From positions 14,269,521-14,333,520 of the forward strand of contig JAJKFL010000042.1 in the NCBI GenBank assembly GCA_021186555.1: DNA of 64,000 bases, read 5' to 3'. A program made the position numbers and the translations under genes. The notes beneath the pieces are model-generated. The model saw only the letters and a list, made by a program, of their open reading frames with translations, did not search any database and was not told where the DNA came from. Positions 34,722 through 44,774 of this stretch are shown piece after piece. Within the stretch, counting starts at the first letter, position 1. Every line of letters starts with the position of its first letter. Source of the stretch: Reticulitermes speratus (Eukaryota; Arthropoda; Insecta; Blattodea; Rhinotermitidae).

Positions 34722-36115
34722 TTTACCCATCCTTAGTTCCTACAGTTACAATGACAATGACCGACAACTATGTACTGTAAACACATACAGCTCCTCCGGG
34801 TAGGTATTATCGTTTCTACTTTGTTTTTCACAGAGCATAGGGTCTAATCAGCAATTCAAATGAAGAGAGAGAATGGAATAAAGGAAAGGCTGTTTGAATA
34901 CACGCGGTATGAACTTAATTTGCTATAACAAGCATTCGACTCTCGAATTACTACTGGCCGTAAACGCTGTCCAGTGCATCGGTCTAATTAGGAGGAAGAT
35001 TCGAAGGCGCGCTAATCTATATACAGGATTTGTTAACTTTTTTAAAAAAGATGGCACAATCTTCGTCTTTCAGTTTTTTTAAGTAGTACAGTCAGACTTC
35101 ATTCTGTAATCCGTAGACAATTAAAAATAATGCGAGGTAAAGAAGAGATCATGAATAATCATAAGGTAATAGTGGTGAGTGGAAGGGAATATAATATTTT
35201 TATGCAGGCAAATCCACTACGGTTCTCTGACTTTGAATTTCAAACTTTTTTATACAAAAAAATAATTATGAAACAGGATCGCGTGTTTTTATATAGTCGG
35301 CTGCAAGGTAAATAGAACACCGTTGTTTAAATGTGGATGGTAATACCACCGATTTGCACAGGCATTGACTGTAGCGGTATTCTCTGCAATGATATGTTTG
35401 CATGTATAGTACTTCTGTAACGTGTAAGAGCTGGGGTAACATTTTAAGACGGAAAATACCCAATTAACTACGTAACAGGGTCCTTGTTGAGAAACTAACG
35501 GTCAGTTAGTCAAGACAGGCATTGAACTTTACTTAACAGTGTTCACAGCCACGCCGTTGGATCTAATCTAATCAAGCTGAATCTGTTCTAGAAAATTACA
35601 CCCTGTGTTCATAGGATCGTATGTGTTCTAAGTGGATTCTCCAAAAACCGTAAGAATGAAACCAACGGTGAAAAGACATTGGGGCGTTTTTAAAAAGAGG
35701 AAACTCCAATTAAAAAACGACAAGGAGTAATAGTTGGAAAACTGCCGTTGATATATTTTTTTATCTTCCATTGTCGTGCTTTGAAATGCAGGAGTGTTGA
35801 ATGATATTAGAAGTTGGCATTGAATGTCGCATGTTTGAAGTTTTGGAGACAATTGACATGAAGTTGAACATCGTTATTCTGTTCTTCCATTGGGTATGAT
35901 CACCGATTCTCGGAAGTTTGTTTCATAGCCTTTGAAAATAAGGCAAATTTCAGATATTTGAATACCACAGTAACAAATCAAGATTGCATGCGTGAGGAAA
36001 TTAAGAGCAAATTAAACTTGGGGAATGCCTGCTGCTGTTCGGTCAAGAATTTTGTGTCTTCCTGTTTGATATCTGAAAAATATGAATTAAAATATGCACA
36101 ACTATATTTTTGCTC
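34722..36115. other. Unassigned sequence
   Basis: Short frames only (60-75 codons), without family character. No confident repeat. Confidence 0.3.
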
Positions 36116-36117
36116 TT

Positions 36118-36500
36118 GTTTGCGGGAGTATTAAACTTGGGCTGTCACACCAAGGGAAGAACATACGCTGAATGTGCTGTTAGAATAGGGTGCTGAGAAA
36201 TACATTTTGGCCTAAGAGGGAGGAGGAGACAGTAAACTGGAGGACCTTGCATATTGAGAAGCTTCGTGATTTGTGCTCCTCACGAAATATTAATATGATG
36301 ATCAAGTCAAGAAGAATTAGATGGACTGGTCATGTGGCACGTGTGAAGAGAATTACATGCTGGGTTTTGGTGAAGAAACCTGATGGAAAGAGACCATTTG
36401 GAAAACCTAGACATTAGGTGGGAAGATAATACTAAAATTGATTTTGAATAATTAGGATAGGAAGGCGTGGACTGGATTTATCTGGCTCACAATAGAGACA
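36118..36500 (+). pseudogene. LINE reverse-transcriptase C-terminus, decayed
   Basis: The 75-codon frame at 36190-36417 corresponds to the C-terminal region that follows the reverse transcriptase in the element at 55.25 kb. Shared features are LRN-F, an EW/NWR-LH-E-LRDL block, the sequence KSRRIRWTGHVARV and KPDGKRPFGKP. Upstream, GGGCTGTCACACCAAGGGAA continues the match in a shifted frame, and downstream the tail is recognisable to about 36500. I place it near the RTE-type LINEs with AP endonuclease and RT, on memory of this C-terminal domain only. It is 5'-truncated and frameshifted. Confidence 0.7.
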
Positions 36501-36515
36501 CGTTGTGTTATTCAC

Positions 36516-36681
36516 CAGGGGTGAACAGATTCTAGGCGCCAGGTCGCCTTGGCGACTGCATATATTACGGTGGTGTCTAATATTTGTGGATCGTCAGTAT
36601 GAAACTTCCTTTATGTTACTCTTCTAGCGCCTAGAATTTTGAGGTGGCTTGTAGATTTTAGGAAATATTTGTGCACCCCTT
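36516..36681 (+). mobile_element. hAT-like MITE, copy 2 (166 bp)
   Basis: It begins CAGGGGTGAACAGATTC and ends TATTTGTGCACCCCT (final G changed to T). It is flanked by TTATTCAC (36508-36515) and TTGTTCAC (36682-36689), a 7/8 match to an 8-bp target duplication, which is the size hAT transposases make. The internal TAGCGCCTAGAATTTTGAGG and TGGCTTGTAGATTTTAGG match copy 1 at 8115-8383. It sits directly after a LINE tail. Confidence 0.75.
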
Positions 36682-36751
36682 TTGTTCACCGTGTGTTGTT
36701 ATAGAGTGACAGATGAAGGCGGATTGGATGGAAACTAGCGTTCAAAATTTA

Positions 36752-37179
36752 CAATATACTCTCTATCGTCCGTGCGCGGAATATATCCGGTTTGCGGATT
36801 ATCCGTGCACGATCGTAAGTTGCTAATGACTAATGACGAAGGTGGGAAGTAACGTGATTTGGCGACGAATGCTCGTACGAAATCCTCAGTACAGCAATTG
36901 GGATCTATCGTGCTTAAGCTGTGTATGTATTATGCATATAGAAATAAATTACATTGTTATTTATTTAAATCTTTATTAGAGAATCCCGAAAGCAAAAAAA
37001 TCACAGACTGTTTACGTAAATAAGAAGGTATATGCTGTGTGTGTATTATGCATATAATAAATAAATTAGTTTTATTTTTTGTTCGTGGCTCAATAAAGTA
37101 TATGTTTTTGATTAGCCGTGTTTCCAATTATCCGTGCACCTCCTTTCCACCATTACCACGAATTATCATGAGTACACTG
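36752..37179. mobile_element. pogo/Tigger-like MITE (428 bp), diverged
   Basis: The left end CAATATACTCTCTATCGTCC and the right end ATTATCATGAGTACACTG are imperfect inverted repeats, and ATTATCCGTGCAC occurs in both subterminal regions in opposite senses. TA precedes the left end, and the right flank is CA. An internal near-direct repeat, TGTATTATGCATATA, occurs at about 36928 and 37045. No transposase frame. Confidence 0.55.
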
Positions 37180-37555
37180 CAGTCAGAAAATCGTGATGAA
37201 TGACACCACTTACAGGACCTAAGATATAGATGTACTATGGACACACCACGAGAAGTCACAACTGGAGAGGCGGGGCGGGAAGAAGTTCAGCTACTTTGCA
37301 TTCCGAAAACATCAGGCCACGTATCTTCACTATAGAGGAAAGAAATTGAGGAAAATGATATTTTTGGGACAGAAATAGCGTTCAATAAGAGTGTGCGCAT
37401 GCGCTTAATTGTCCTTCCGTCCCGCCTACATGCATTCCGCGCCTACTTGTGGTGTGCCCTTAATACTTTGGTGAATAATGTTAAAATACACCCTAAAGAA
37501 ATGGGGCGTGAGATTGTCGATTATATTAAATGGCCCAGCTTAGGGAGCAGCGGTA
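37180..37555. other. Unassigned sequence before a LINE tail
   Basis: The 67-codon frame at 37393-37596 runs into LINE tail sequence and is not recognised. Confidence 0.3.
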
Positions 37556-37557
37556 AA

Positions 37558-37665
37558 AATATTGTAAATATTGTAACGAAACTTTGCGTTCCATAAGAGG
37601 CAGGAATTATTTGACCAGCTGAGCTACTGGCACCTTAGGAACTTTGCTCCATAAAGCTAAGAGGA
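37558..37665 (+). mobile_element. LINE 3' tail fragment
   Basis: ACTTTGCGTTCCATAAGAGG, TTTGACCAGCTGAGCTACTG and ACTTTGCTCCATAAAGCTAA match the 55.7 kb tail (GGTTCCATAAAACGC, TTGACTAGCTGACG, GACTCTGCTCCATGG). Confidence 0.6.
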
Positions 37666-37762
37666 ATGTTTGTCAGGGATTCAGATTCATGTTGGTTAGA
37701 ATTAGCATCGAGCAGCAACTGGATAAGGTGGATACAAACTGAAAAGTACGTTAATATACTGT

Positions 37763-38077
37763 CACTACTACTACTACTACTACAATTACTACTGCTACCA
37801 TTACCACTACTGACATGAATACTACTGCCATTACTACTACCATCACTACTAATGTAATTACTGCTACTACTGCAATTACTACTACTGCAATTACTACTAC
37901 TGCAATTATACCACTGCAATTACTACTACGCCATTACTACTACTGACACTTACTATACTGACATTACTACTAATGCCATTACTACTAATAATGTCATTAA
38001 TATTACTAATGCCATTACTACTACTACTATTTCTTCTCCTTCTCCTCCTCTTCTTCTTCCTCCTCCTTCTCCTCCTC
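37763..38077. repeat. ACT/ATT trinucleotide and CTT/CTC polypyrimidine tract
   Basis: An interrupted (TAC)n/(ATT)n tract runs to about 38029 and passes into a pure pyrimidine tract (TTC/CTC) to 38077. The serine-, asparagine- or arginine-rich frames over it on either strand are translation artefacts of the repeat. Confidence 0.95.
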
Positions 38078-38177
38078 AAGGACTGCAGTCCATTGTGGAT
38101 CTTGGCTCCCAATACAATCCTCTATTCCTTCTGGTCTCTGACCATTGCATGCCAATTTTCTATTTCTATATAGGTTT

Positions 38178-38495
38178 TTATTATTATTATTATCAACTGC
38201 TGCACAATAATTATATATATATATATATACTCCTACGTGTTTCGGCTAACCATCGTGGCCATCATCAGGGGGTCATTGTCACAGACGTGTTAGTGTGTAC
38301 GTTTACAATTCACAGCCGTAGTCAGCACACAGTATCAGCGATCTCATAAAGTTACACTGACTACGACTGTGAATAGTCAACGTACACGCTAACACGTCTG
38401 TGACAATGACTCCCTGATGATGGCCACGATGGTTAGCCGAAACACGTAGGAGTATATATAGAATTATTGCGCAGTAGTTGGTAATAATAATAAAT
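38178..38495. mobile_element. 318-bp palindromic foldback element
   Basis: Two arms of about 145 bp are inverted around a loop near 38325-38350. The outer ends are ATT-rich with CAACTGCTGCACAATAATT against AATTATTGCGCAGTAGTTGG. Further in, ACTCCTACGTGTTTCGGC is mirrored by GCCGAAACACGTAGGAGT, and GTCACAGACGTGTTAG is mirrored exactly. A (TA)n run has grown in the left arm only (38212-38230). Each arm has a hammerhead-like module pointing outward. No coding capacity. Confidence 0.9.
38409..38453 (+). ncRNA. Hammerhead-like ribozyme motif, best-paired copy
   Basis: In order: ACTCC (38409-38413), CTGATGA (38414-38420), an extra T, GGC...GCC (stem II, 38422-38438), GAAA, CACG, TA, GGAGT (38449-38453). 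ACTCC and GGAGT form a five-base-pair stem I. The layout is that of a hammerhead with a minimal stem III, with self-cleavage expected after the A at 38448. The inserted T after the first core box and the short stem II could abolish activity. The mirror copy at 38229-38273 (minus) has one mismatch in stem I. Confidence 0.5.
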
Positions 38496-38762
38496 ATATG
38501 TAAAACAACTGCACGGAATATGTATAATATTAAGTATATTCTTATTCCCCTTATCTTCAGCCCCTCTTTCAACTTCATCAGTCCATGTTTTCCTTGTTCC
38601 TTCCATTCCGGCTGTCAGTAATTTTTGGTATTTATTCGTTATTCTTCCTTTAATATATCCATGCTGTCAACACTACAAATGGGCTTAATAACAAAACTAC
38701 ATACGATAGATGTCAGGAGAAATACGAACCACCTGTTAATGCGTAGGCGTGTGTATTAGACT

Positions 38763-38835
38763 GTCTGATGAAGGGAGGGCGGGCATATCTAGGAATCGGT
38801 CATCATTCAAAACCGAAACATAGGTTTTGTTTGTC
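38763..38835 (+). other. GAAACATAGG module
   Basis: CTGATGA at 38764, then GGGCGGGC and ATCATTCAAAACCGAAACATAGG. The spacing is longer than in other copies, and stem II is not clear. Confidence 0.3.
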
Positions 38836-38839
38836 TGAT

Positions 38840-39235
38840 ACAAGCAAACCTATTATTAGTAATAAATACAATTAGAAGAGCTTTCCACATGCCCTCAGGG
38901 CTAGCATAGGCCGCAGACTGTAGCTCCATCCGTCAGTAATAATGTTGAATATAATCGGGTTTACCGGAAGCCCATCCCATTCATGTCATGTTTACCCACA
39001 ATGCAACACAATGTTTCGTTATTAGCTCAGAACCCCTTTCCCTCTGCATGTTCTCTTGTTCAAACAGGTAGGGACGGCCCATCGGCCGATTGCACAAACG
39101 TGATTCACATCTGGATGATAGTAATTTTGCGCTTGTTGTGAATAAATGTCTCTTCCATAAGGTGTAGGCGTCGCTTCTCTAGTTATTTACATTAGACATC
39201 GACTCGCCTAGCCTTTACCGAATGGTTCTACACTA
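38840..39235. other. Unassigned sequence
   Basis: No gene or confident repeat recognised. Confidence 0.3.
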
Positions 39236-39236
39236 T

Positions 39237-39425
39237 GAAATCTGTGGTCTTCTGGGTAATTACACGGCGTCGTGTGGTAATTATTTACCGACGTTTCGGG
39301 ACAACGTATCGGTCCCATCTTCACGGGAATCTTGATCCGTGAAGATGGGACCGATACGTTGTCCCGAAACGTCGGTATAAATTACCACACGACGCCGTGT
39401 AATTACCCAGAAGACCACAGATTTC
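39237..39425. mobile_element. 189-bp palindromic foldback element
   Basis: The arms of about 88 bp are nearly perfectly complementary: GAAATCTGTGGTCTTCTGGG against CCCAGAAGACCACAGATTTC at the ends, and GGGACAACGTATCGGTCCC against GGGACCGATACGTTGTCCC near the centre. The arms differ from the 28.25 kb copy but share its plan, including CGACGTTTCGGGACAACG. The right flank CGAGGCGGAAGCCTGAAATC is mirrored at the left flank of the 28 kb copy. High arm identity suggests a young or gene-converted element. Confidence 0.9.
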
Positions 39426-39735
39426 ATCAACATCGAGGCGGAAGCCTGAAATCAAGGTTTTACACTACTTTAAGACACAGGCCGACGTGTATTTGTTGCG
39501 ATTAGGAAAAAAACGCATTATTCTCTTTGCACTTCTGCCTGTTGAAACGCGTGTGAAAATCGCCTTTTTTTTTTTGGCTGAATAGACTGATCAGTCTGCG
39601 TTTTTATGACTGTGACAGAGCGCATGAAGAAAAAACAGACTTGCATGCAGCGGTTTTGCTAGGAAAACGTGAAGGAGAAAGACCAATGTGTATAACACAG
39701 ATACTGATGGGAATATAATATTACTGTATTTATTT

Positions 39736-39870
39736 GGTTCAGGACCGGGACCAGTGGCGCACTCCTGTGCACATGGTAGTGAACCTTAGAGTTCCATAAA
39801 ATGAAGGGAATTTAACTGGCTGATCATCTTTTAGCTTCTAAAGAAAAACCCTCTCACACGAAGTTAATTC
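39736..39870 (+). mobile_element. LINE 3' tail fragment
   Basis: AGGACCGGGACCAGTGGCGC, GTAGTGAACCTTAGAGTTCC and ATTTAACTGGCTGATCATC follow the last codons and tail of the 55.25 kb LINE closely. Confidence 0.7.
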
Positions 39871-39953
39871 AGAATATACTAGGCAAGTAACAAACTACCT
39901 TTCTGCAGCAATCATTTTTGAGAAGTTAATATTCCTCCGCTAATCAAGCAATT

Positions 39954-40220
39954 GCCGATCCCAGTGGCCGTGCGGTCTAAGGCGCTGGTCTTCGGCCGCT
40001 CGCTTACTAGGATCGTGGGTTCGAATCCCGCCTAGGGCATGGATGTCTGTCTCTTGATGTGTGTTGTGTGTTGTCAGGTAGAGGTCTCTGCGACGAGCTG
40101 GTCCCTCGTCCAGAGGAGTCCTACCGACTGTGATGTGTCTTAAATGTGTGTGACCATGAAACCTCGACGAAACGAGGAGGCCCAGGCCCATATAGGGCTG
40201 TCGAGCTATAGGGAAAAAAA
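39954..40220 (+). mobile_element. Full-length SINE-A with target duplication
   Basis: The intact head GCCGATCCCAGTGGCCGTGC has A-box and B-box (GGGTTCGAATCCC). The full body ends in ATAGGGAAAAAAA. AATCAAGCAATT at 39942-39953 and 40221-40232 is a perfect 12-bp target duplication. It is a good reference copy for the family in this window. Confidence 0.93.
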
Positions 40221-40234
40221 AATCAAGCAATTAC

Positions 40235-40624
40235 TGGAGTCAGTGGAGTCATTAGATCAACTACTGTGTTCGCAAGACTCATCTACTAGTCACTTTTCTG
40301 AGCCAGATTAATCAGGTTGACACCTTCAAACTTTATTTGAATAACTCCGTGCTAAATTTTTCCTCCCCTACAGACAAGTTATTTCTTGTGGTATCTTCCG
40401 TTCAGTTTTCACGACTGCAATTTTGTATGCAGTTCTCATTTTCCCATACTTGCTACATGCTACACCCTTCTCATTCTGCATGATTCGATAACCCAAATAA
40501 TGCTTTGTAAAATGTAGGCTTACAAAGTAATAAGCTATTCGCGTTTTAATTTTCTCCATCTTTCTTCTATTTACTTACACTTAGGTACAAGCATTCTCCT
40601 CAGAACTTTATTCCAAAAACCTTA
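40235..40624. other. Unassigned sequence
   Basis: No gene recognised. A 63-codon minus frame at 40368-40559 is unremarkable. Confidence 0.3.
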
Positions 40625-40628
40625 TTAA

Positions 40629-41134
40629 TCATTTAAAGCCCAGTAGTTACTTTTGTACTACAAAGCACAGCATTCAGACATTTTACAGTCTCCTTCAGTG
40701 TGTATTTCCTTGTTCCGCATGATTCTCAGAACAACCAAGAATTATGTACCTATACAACATTAAACAATTAGTTTTTATAATGGAGATGGGGAGTGTTTAC
40801 TGCGCGGTACGAACTGAATCATTATATATAGGTCTTTCTTTATGGCTTGAGAGCCCTAGTGGGCCTATGCTTCCTCATCGTTGAGGTTTCGAGATCACAC
40901 TAAGTTAGACACACCACACACTCGGTAGGACTTCTCTGGGCAAGAGATCGGCCAGTCGCAGAGACCTCTACCTAACAACATGCAACACTCACACGAGACA
41001 TGCATCCATGCCCCCGGCGGAATTCGAACCCGCAATATCAGCAAACGAGCGGCCGCAGACCCACTCCTTAGACGGCGAGGCCACTGGGATCTGCTATAAA
41101 TAGGTCTACTGCATAATAATTTGTCTTGAAAGGG
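40629..41134 (+). mobile_element. TTAA-flanked MITE split by a SINE
   Basis: TTAA at 40625-40628 and 41135-41138 bounds the element. The left end is TCATTTAAAGCCCAGTAG, the interior has CTGCGCGGTACGAACTGAAT, and the right end is TTTGTCTTGAAAGGG. Removing the nested SINE-A (40836-41094) and one copy of its target duplication leaves about 235 bp, the size of the 5.4 kb copy. The SINE is therefore younger than the MITE. Confidence 0.75.
40836..41094 (-). mobile_element. SINE-A nested in the TTAA MITE
   Basis: A full-length minus-strand copy. The head end carries GGAATTCGAACCCGCAAT and GGCCACTGGGATCTGC. The target duplication is TATATATAGGTCT (40823-40835) against TATAAATAGGTCT (41095-41107), with one mismatch. 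The A-tail is short and interrupted. Confidence 0.88.
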
Positions 41135-41139
41135 TTAAA

Positions 41140-41445
41140 TATGTCTCCCAGATAGCGTACACTTTCTACATTTAAACGACTTGATGTGTCATCCAACGGC
41201 GCGGGCTAATTACTAGCAGACCTTTCTCGCGTTTAAGAGATCGCGAGTTCCCCGAGAGCAAATTTTGGCCTCCAGGCGACCGACTATAATTATTTGTTTC
41301 TTTGGTTTTTTTGTCCTAAACGAAAAACGACGGTATCATACCTTAAAGTAGGCTTCATTATCAAGATAAAATACATACTGTGGACAGGCTGACTGCAGTG
41401 AGTCCCTTCTAAATTTCTTTAAAAACGGTATAATTACTATAACCA
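41140..41445. other. Unassigned sequence
   Basis: No gene or repeat recognised. Confidence 0.3.
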
Positions 41446-41446
41446 T

Positions 41447-41560
41447 TACAGTCACTGGTTAGAGTGGTGGCGCGGTCTAAGGATCGCAGGCTCTGGAACT
41501 GCCCGAAAACTGGTGTTCTGGCTTCGAACTCCGCTCAGTGACTGGACATTTCTGTGCATT
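41447..41560 (+). mobile_element. tRNA-like head of an unassigned SINE
   Basis: CACTGGTTAGAGTGGTGGCG, GCGGTCTAAGGATCGCAGGC and GTGTTCTGGCTTCGAACTCC have A- and B-box-like sequence at tRNA spacing with an enlarged variable region. It resembles a leucine- or serine-type tRNA fold. A SINE head is likelier than a working tRNA gene, since the acceptor ends do not pair. Confidence 0.45.
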
Positions 41561-41561
41561 T

Positions 41562-43280
41562 ATCCTCTGTATTTTTGTGTGTGGTGGAATACTTTCGATT
41601 TCTGATCCGGTTGCATCAATTTGTACTGTATCTAAAGCAATGTTTTCAAAACTTTGCCATCAACGGAGCTGTTTCGGTTTTGAAAGAAGCTTCACGTAGC
41701 CTATCCGTAGACCAATCAGAAGAGTACGTGCATTATAAAATTAAATGTCTTAGAACACGTTTCCCTTAATCTAAAATTGAAGGAAGATAGTCGAACACAC
41801 TGAGGAATAGATTAACCACACTGAATTGTTTAGTTTAAAGTGAAATTTGTTTTGAGAACCACTACTGGGGTAGTATCTTATGGTTCTATCTTTTTGTAAG
41901 GTTGTTCTTCAGAAGTTTTCGTGAATGCAGTTTACTAGAGCCATTGAAAATTCTTTTCGCGGATTAATGCCACTTTGAATTTTCCATATTCGACAATTTT
42001 TAGAATTAAAATTCGTCATTAGGGACGGTATCCAATAATACCCTGTAAATCCGTCTCGTGGCCCAAGGGCACCGCGGAGCACCGTTCGTGAACCATTCGT
42101 CCAAAGAATTGCATCTGAACCGTAACAGGTCAGAAGGAATCCATGTTGTCTTAAAAGGCACAATGTTTACCAGACTAAGTTCCAAAAATACCACTTTCAA
42201 ATGTTCTTAATTTCGTTAATATTCGACAAAGTAGGCCATGTAGGCTATATGAATCTGGTTTAGACCTGGCTGTGAGAAGGATATTCTAATTAATAATTAC
42301 TGCTCAAAACAACATTTTTAAAGGTCCTTTAATACCAGATAGTCATACTTTTTCTACGGTACAGGACCTAAAACACGCGATAGGCGAATGTGGTTATTTT
42401 CTTACGGTATATGTCTTAAGTTATTTGTGTGCTTAGAGGACATCTATAAACATTCAGTGACACTAGTAACAACCTTTTTCTTGGGCATAGAACTCCGTCA
42501 CACTCGTGTCTTAAGTGTTACTGACATAGACGAGTTATAACGTAGAATTGCTCAAGTGTTGGTTTAGATATGGCAGGAAAATGAAGGGAGATCAAGTTTA
42601 AGAATAAAATTCGTCCCCGAAAGCACCAGAACTGTAAGAAAAGGGACAGAAACAAAAGATAAGAGGATTATAAGAAGGAAAGTCGAGTGAAATAATAAAA
42701 GCGAGACAGAACTAGAGGAAAGAGGATATGTGAGAATACGCACGGAGATACCTTCAACATCCAAAGACAGAATAAATACGACAATAAAGAATGGGAAAAG
42801 AAATGGGGAAGAGGAGGTTTAAGTTAGAGAAGTAAATCTTAAAGGAAGAATATAAATTTGGTGAATAGGATGGATTTTCTTTTCACACTGCTGAAAGTCT
42901 TCGTACTCCTATGCTTGGCAGTTTGAAACGCCAGACAATCCCACTGTAAGGCCATTATTTCTGCTACGCCCACTGCGCACCCAAGTAGCTGCAGATACCC
43001 CTCCCACCCTCACGCCCATACTTTTTAGCTGCCATTTTCACATGGCTACTTCAGACCTTTTATCTTCCTCCATGCTCTCTCTCATGTGACGTCATGACTC
43101 GCGATATCTCGATAACGATGCTGGGGTCAGGCGATACTGGGTCAGTTACAGTACCCACAGGTGTGGACAACAGTGACCACTTAGGCGGTACACAATACTG
43201 CCCAGCATAACAATAATGACAGTCCTGAGTGTAAGCTCTTGCGAGTTTTTCGGGTTTGCTGAAGACGGAATTTGACCTGA
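41562..43280. other. Unassigned sequence
   Basis: No gene recognised. Purine-rich stretches at 42570-42860 account for the 66-codon minus frame there. Confidence 0.3.
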
Positions 43281-43284
43281 ATTA

Positions 43285-43360
43285 TAGCTAAAGATTCAGA
43301 TCGTACCGCGCAGTAAACACACTCATCTTCCATTACGAATATAACTTAACTCTGTGCAGG
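43285..43360 (-). mobile_element. TTAA-type MITE fragment
   Basis: CAGATCGTACCGCGCAGTAA followed by ACACACTCATCTTCCATTA is the right-hand signature of the family in reverse orientation. The ends are lost. Confidence 0.45.
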
Positions 43361-43559
43361 GCAATAGTCTCCCTTTGTTACGGGGAACATACGAAAAACG
43401 TAAATATATCTTTTGGGCAGAAGGTAGTGTTTTGAACGTGCAATCTGGAAGAACATGCGGTAACAATTGGGCTTTGAAGAGTTCGTAGGATTAGACGCTT
43501 CGAGGGCACCACGTTACATATTTATAGTGGTTAATAAGTCGGTAAATTTTCTTCACCTC

Positions 43560-44115
43560 TCTTTCAGTAGGTCGTCTGACCTATTTTTAGGCGCTTTCGC
43601 AAAATGCGAAAAGCGACTCTTAGCTTCGTCATGTCTGTCTCTGGCCGTCTGTCTGTCTGTCTGTCTGTCCGTCCCGTCCGTCCATCCATATGCAACAACT
43701 CGGCTCCCACTAGACGGAGTTTCATGAAATATGATATCTGAGTATGCTTAAAAAATATGTCGAGAAAATTCAATTTTCATTAAAATCTGACAAGAATAAC
43801 GGGTACTTTACATGAAGACGTTTGTACATTTGTGATAATATCTCGATCGATTCTTCTTAGAAAGATAAATGTTTCGGACAAAGTTGTAGAGAAAATGAAA
43901 ACACACATTTTATGTTCAGTAACTTTTGTCCGAATATCGTACCGTTTATGAGATAATGTGGAAAAATATGGTAGAGTCGGACAGGCCACAGACGACAATA
44001 TAATATGGCGCACGCGCTTTGCATGCTGGATAACTAAGGCTACAGACACACACTCAGAATGTGTAATACTTATTGCTTTTCCACGGCAACAATGGTTTCA
44101 CGATCGCGCCTCGAT
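43560..44115 (+). mobile_element. Interspersed repeat R43, copy 1
   Basis: From about 43764 it aligns with 60046-60345. Shared blocks are AGAGAAAATSAAAACA, GATAATGTGGAAAAATATGG, TTTGCATGCTGGATAACTAA and CTACAGACACACACTCAGAA. The 5' part holds a (TCTG)n/(TCCG) tract at 43645-43685. The plus-strand frame ending RFACWITKATDTHSE is open after an in-frame TGA, where copy 2 has TGT. From memory, unverified, this peptide recurs in cockroach predicted proteins. The repeat class is unknown to me. Confidence 0.6.
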
Positions 44116-44119
44116 TTAC

Positions 44120-44475
44120 GTTTAGCCGTACACTGCCAGTCTTGTGATTATTAAGTAGTTCTGAAACAAATCTTTCAGACATTTAGTAGGACTCCAAGAA
44201 AGAGGGATGGGTCCATCACAATGCGTGTACGAGTATTTACACAGGATAACGCAGCACAGCACACGAGATGATACCGACCTAGTTTATGCTACAAGCGGAG
44301 TTTAAAATCGCGAACACAATCCTTGTAACCATTGCTGTTAATATGGGAGACTAAAGTGGAGTTACCTTAAAATTGTCAGTGTCTAAAGAGGCATTTATTG
44401 TCCTATTTTGTTGGGGTTTAGATTTCTAGGATCATCGCAATTTGTGGAAAGCTGCTGACCAATTTTTATTACGGC
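44120..44475. other. Unassigned sequence
   Basis: No gene or repeat recognised. Confidence 0.3.
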
Positions 44476-44479
44476 CATT

Positions 44480-44720
44480 AAATCAGGAATATTGTATGGA
44501 GGAGGCGATGAAAGAGTGACGAGTATTTTAGTTGGAAAACCCGAAGTGAAGAGACCACTTTTAACACCTAGGCTTGGATGGGAAGATAATATTAAAAAGG
44601 AAAGTAAGAGAACAGGAAATGAGTGAGAGATGGATCTAACTGGTTCAAGTAATGAACCGTTACCTGTTGTGAAAGCGGTAATGAATGTTCGCCTACCTTA
44701 AAAGGTGGACAGTTTTGTTG
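44480..44720 (+). pseudogene. LINE C-terminus and 3' tail, decayed
   Basis: ATTTTAGTTGGAAAACCCGA, GGCTTGGATGGGAAGATAAT, GAGATGGATCTAACTGG and GTAATGAATGTTCGCC follow the LINE coding end (GKPEG..W-D, then MNLRVP-like) in order. Frames are broken. Confidence 0.55.
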
Positions 44721-44774
44721 ACTGGATGAATAAGAGTATTATCTTCTGAAAAATGGTCTGATCCTTGCAGTTAC

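Noticed and set aside
37635-38173. Serine-, asparagine- or arginine-rich proteins
   Set aside because: They are translations of the ACT/ATT and CTT/CTC microsatellite.
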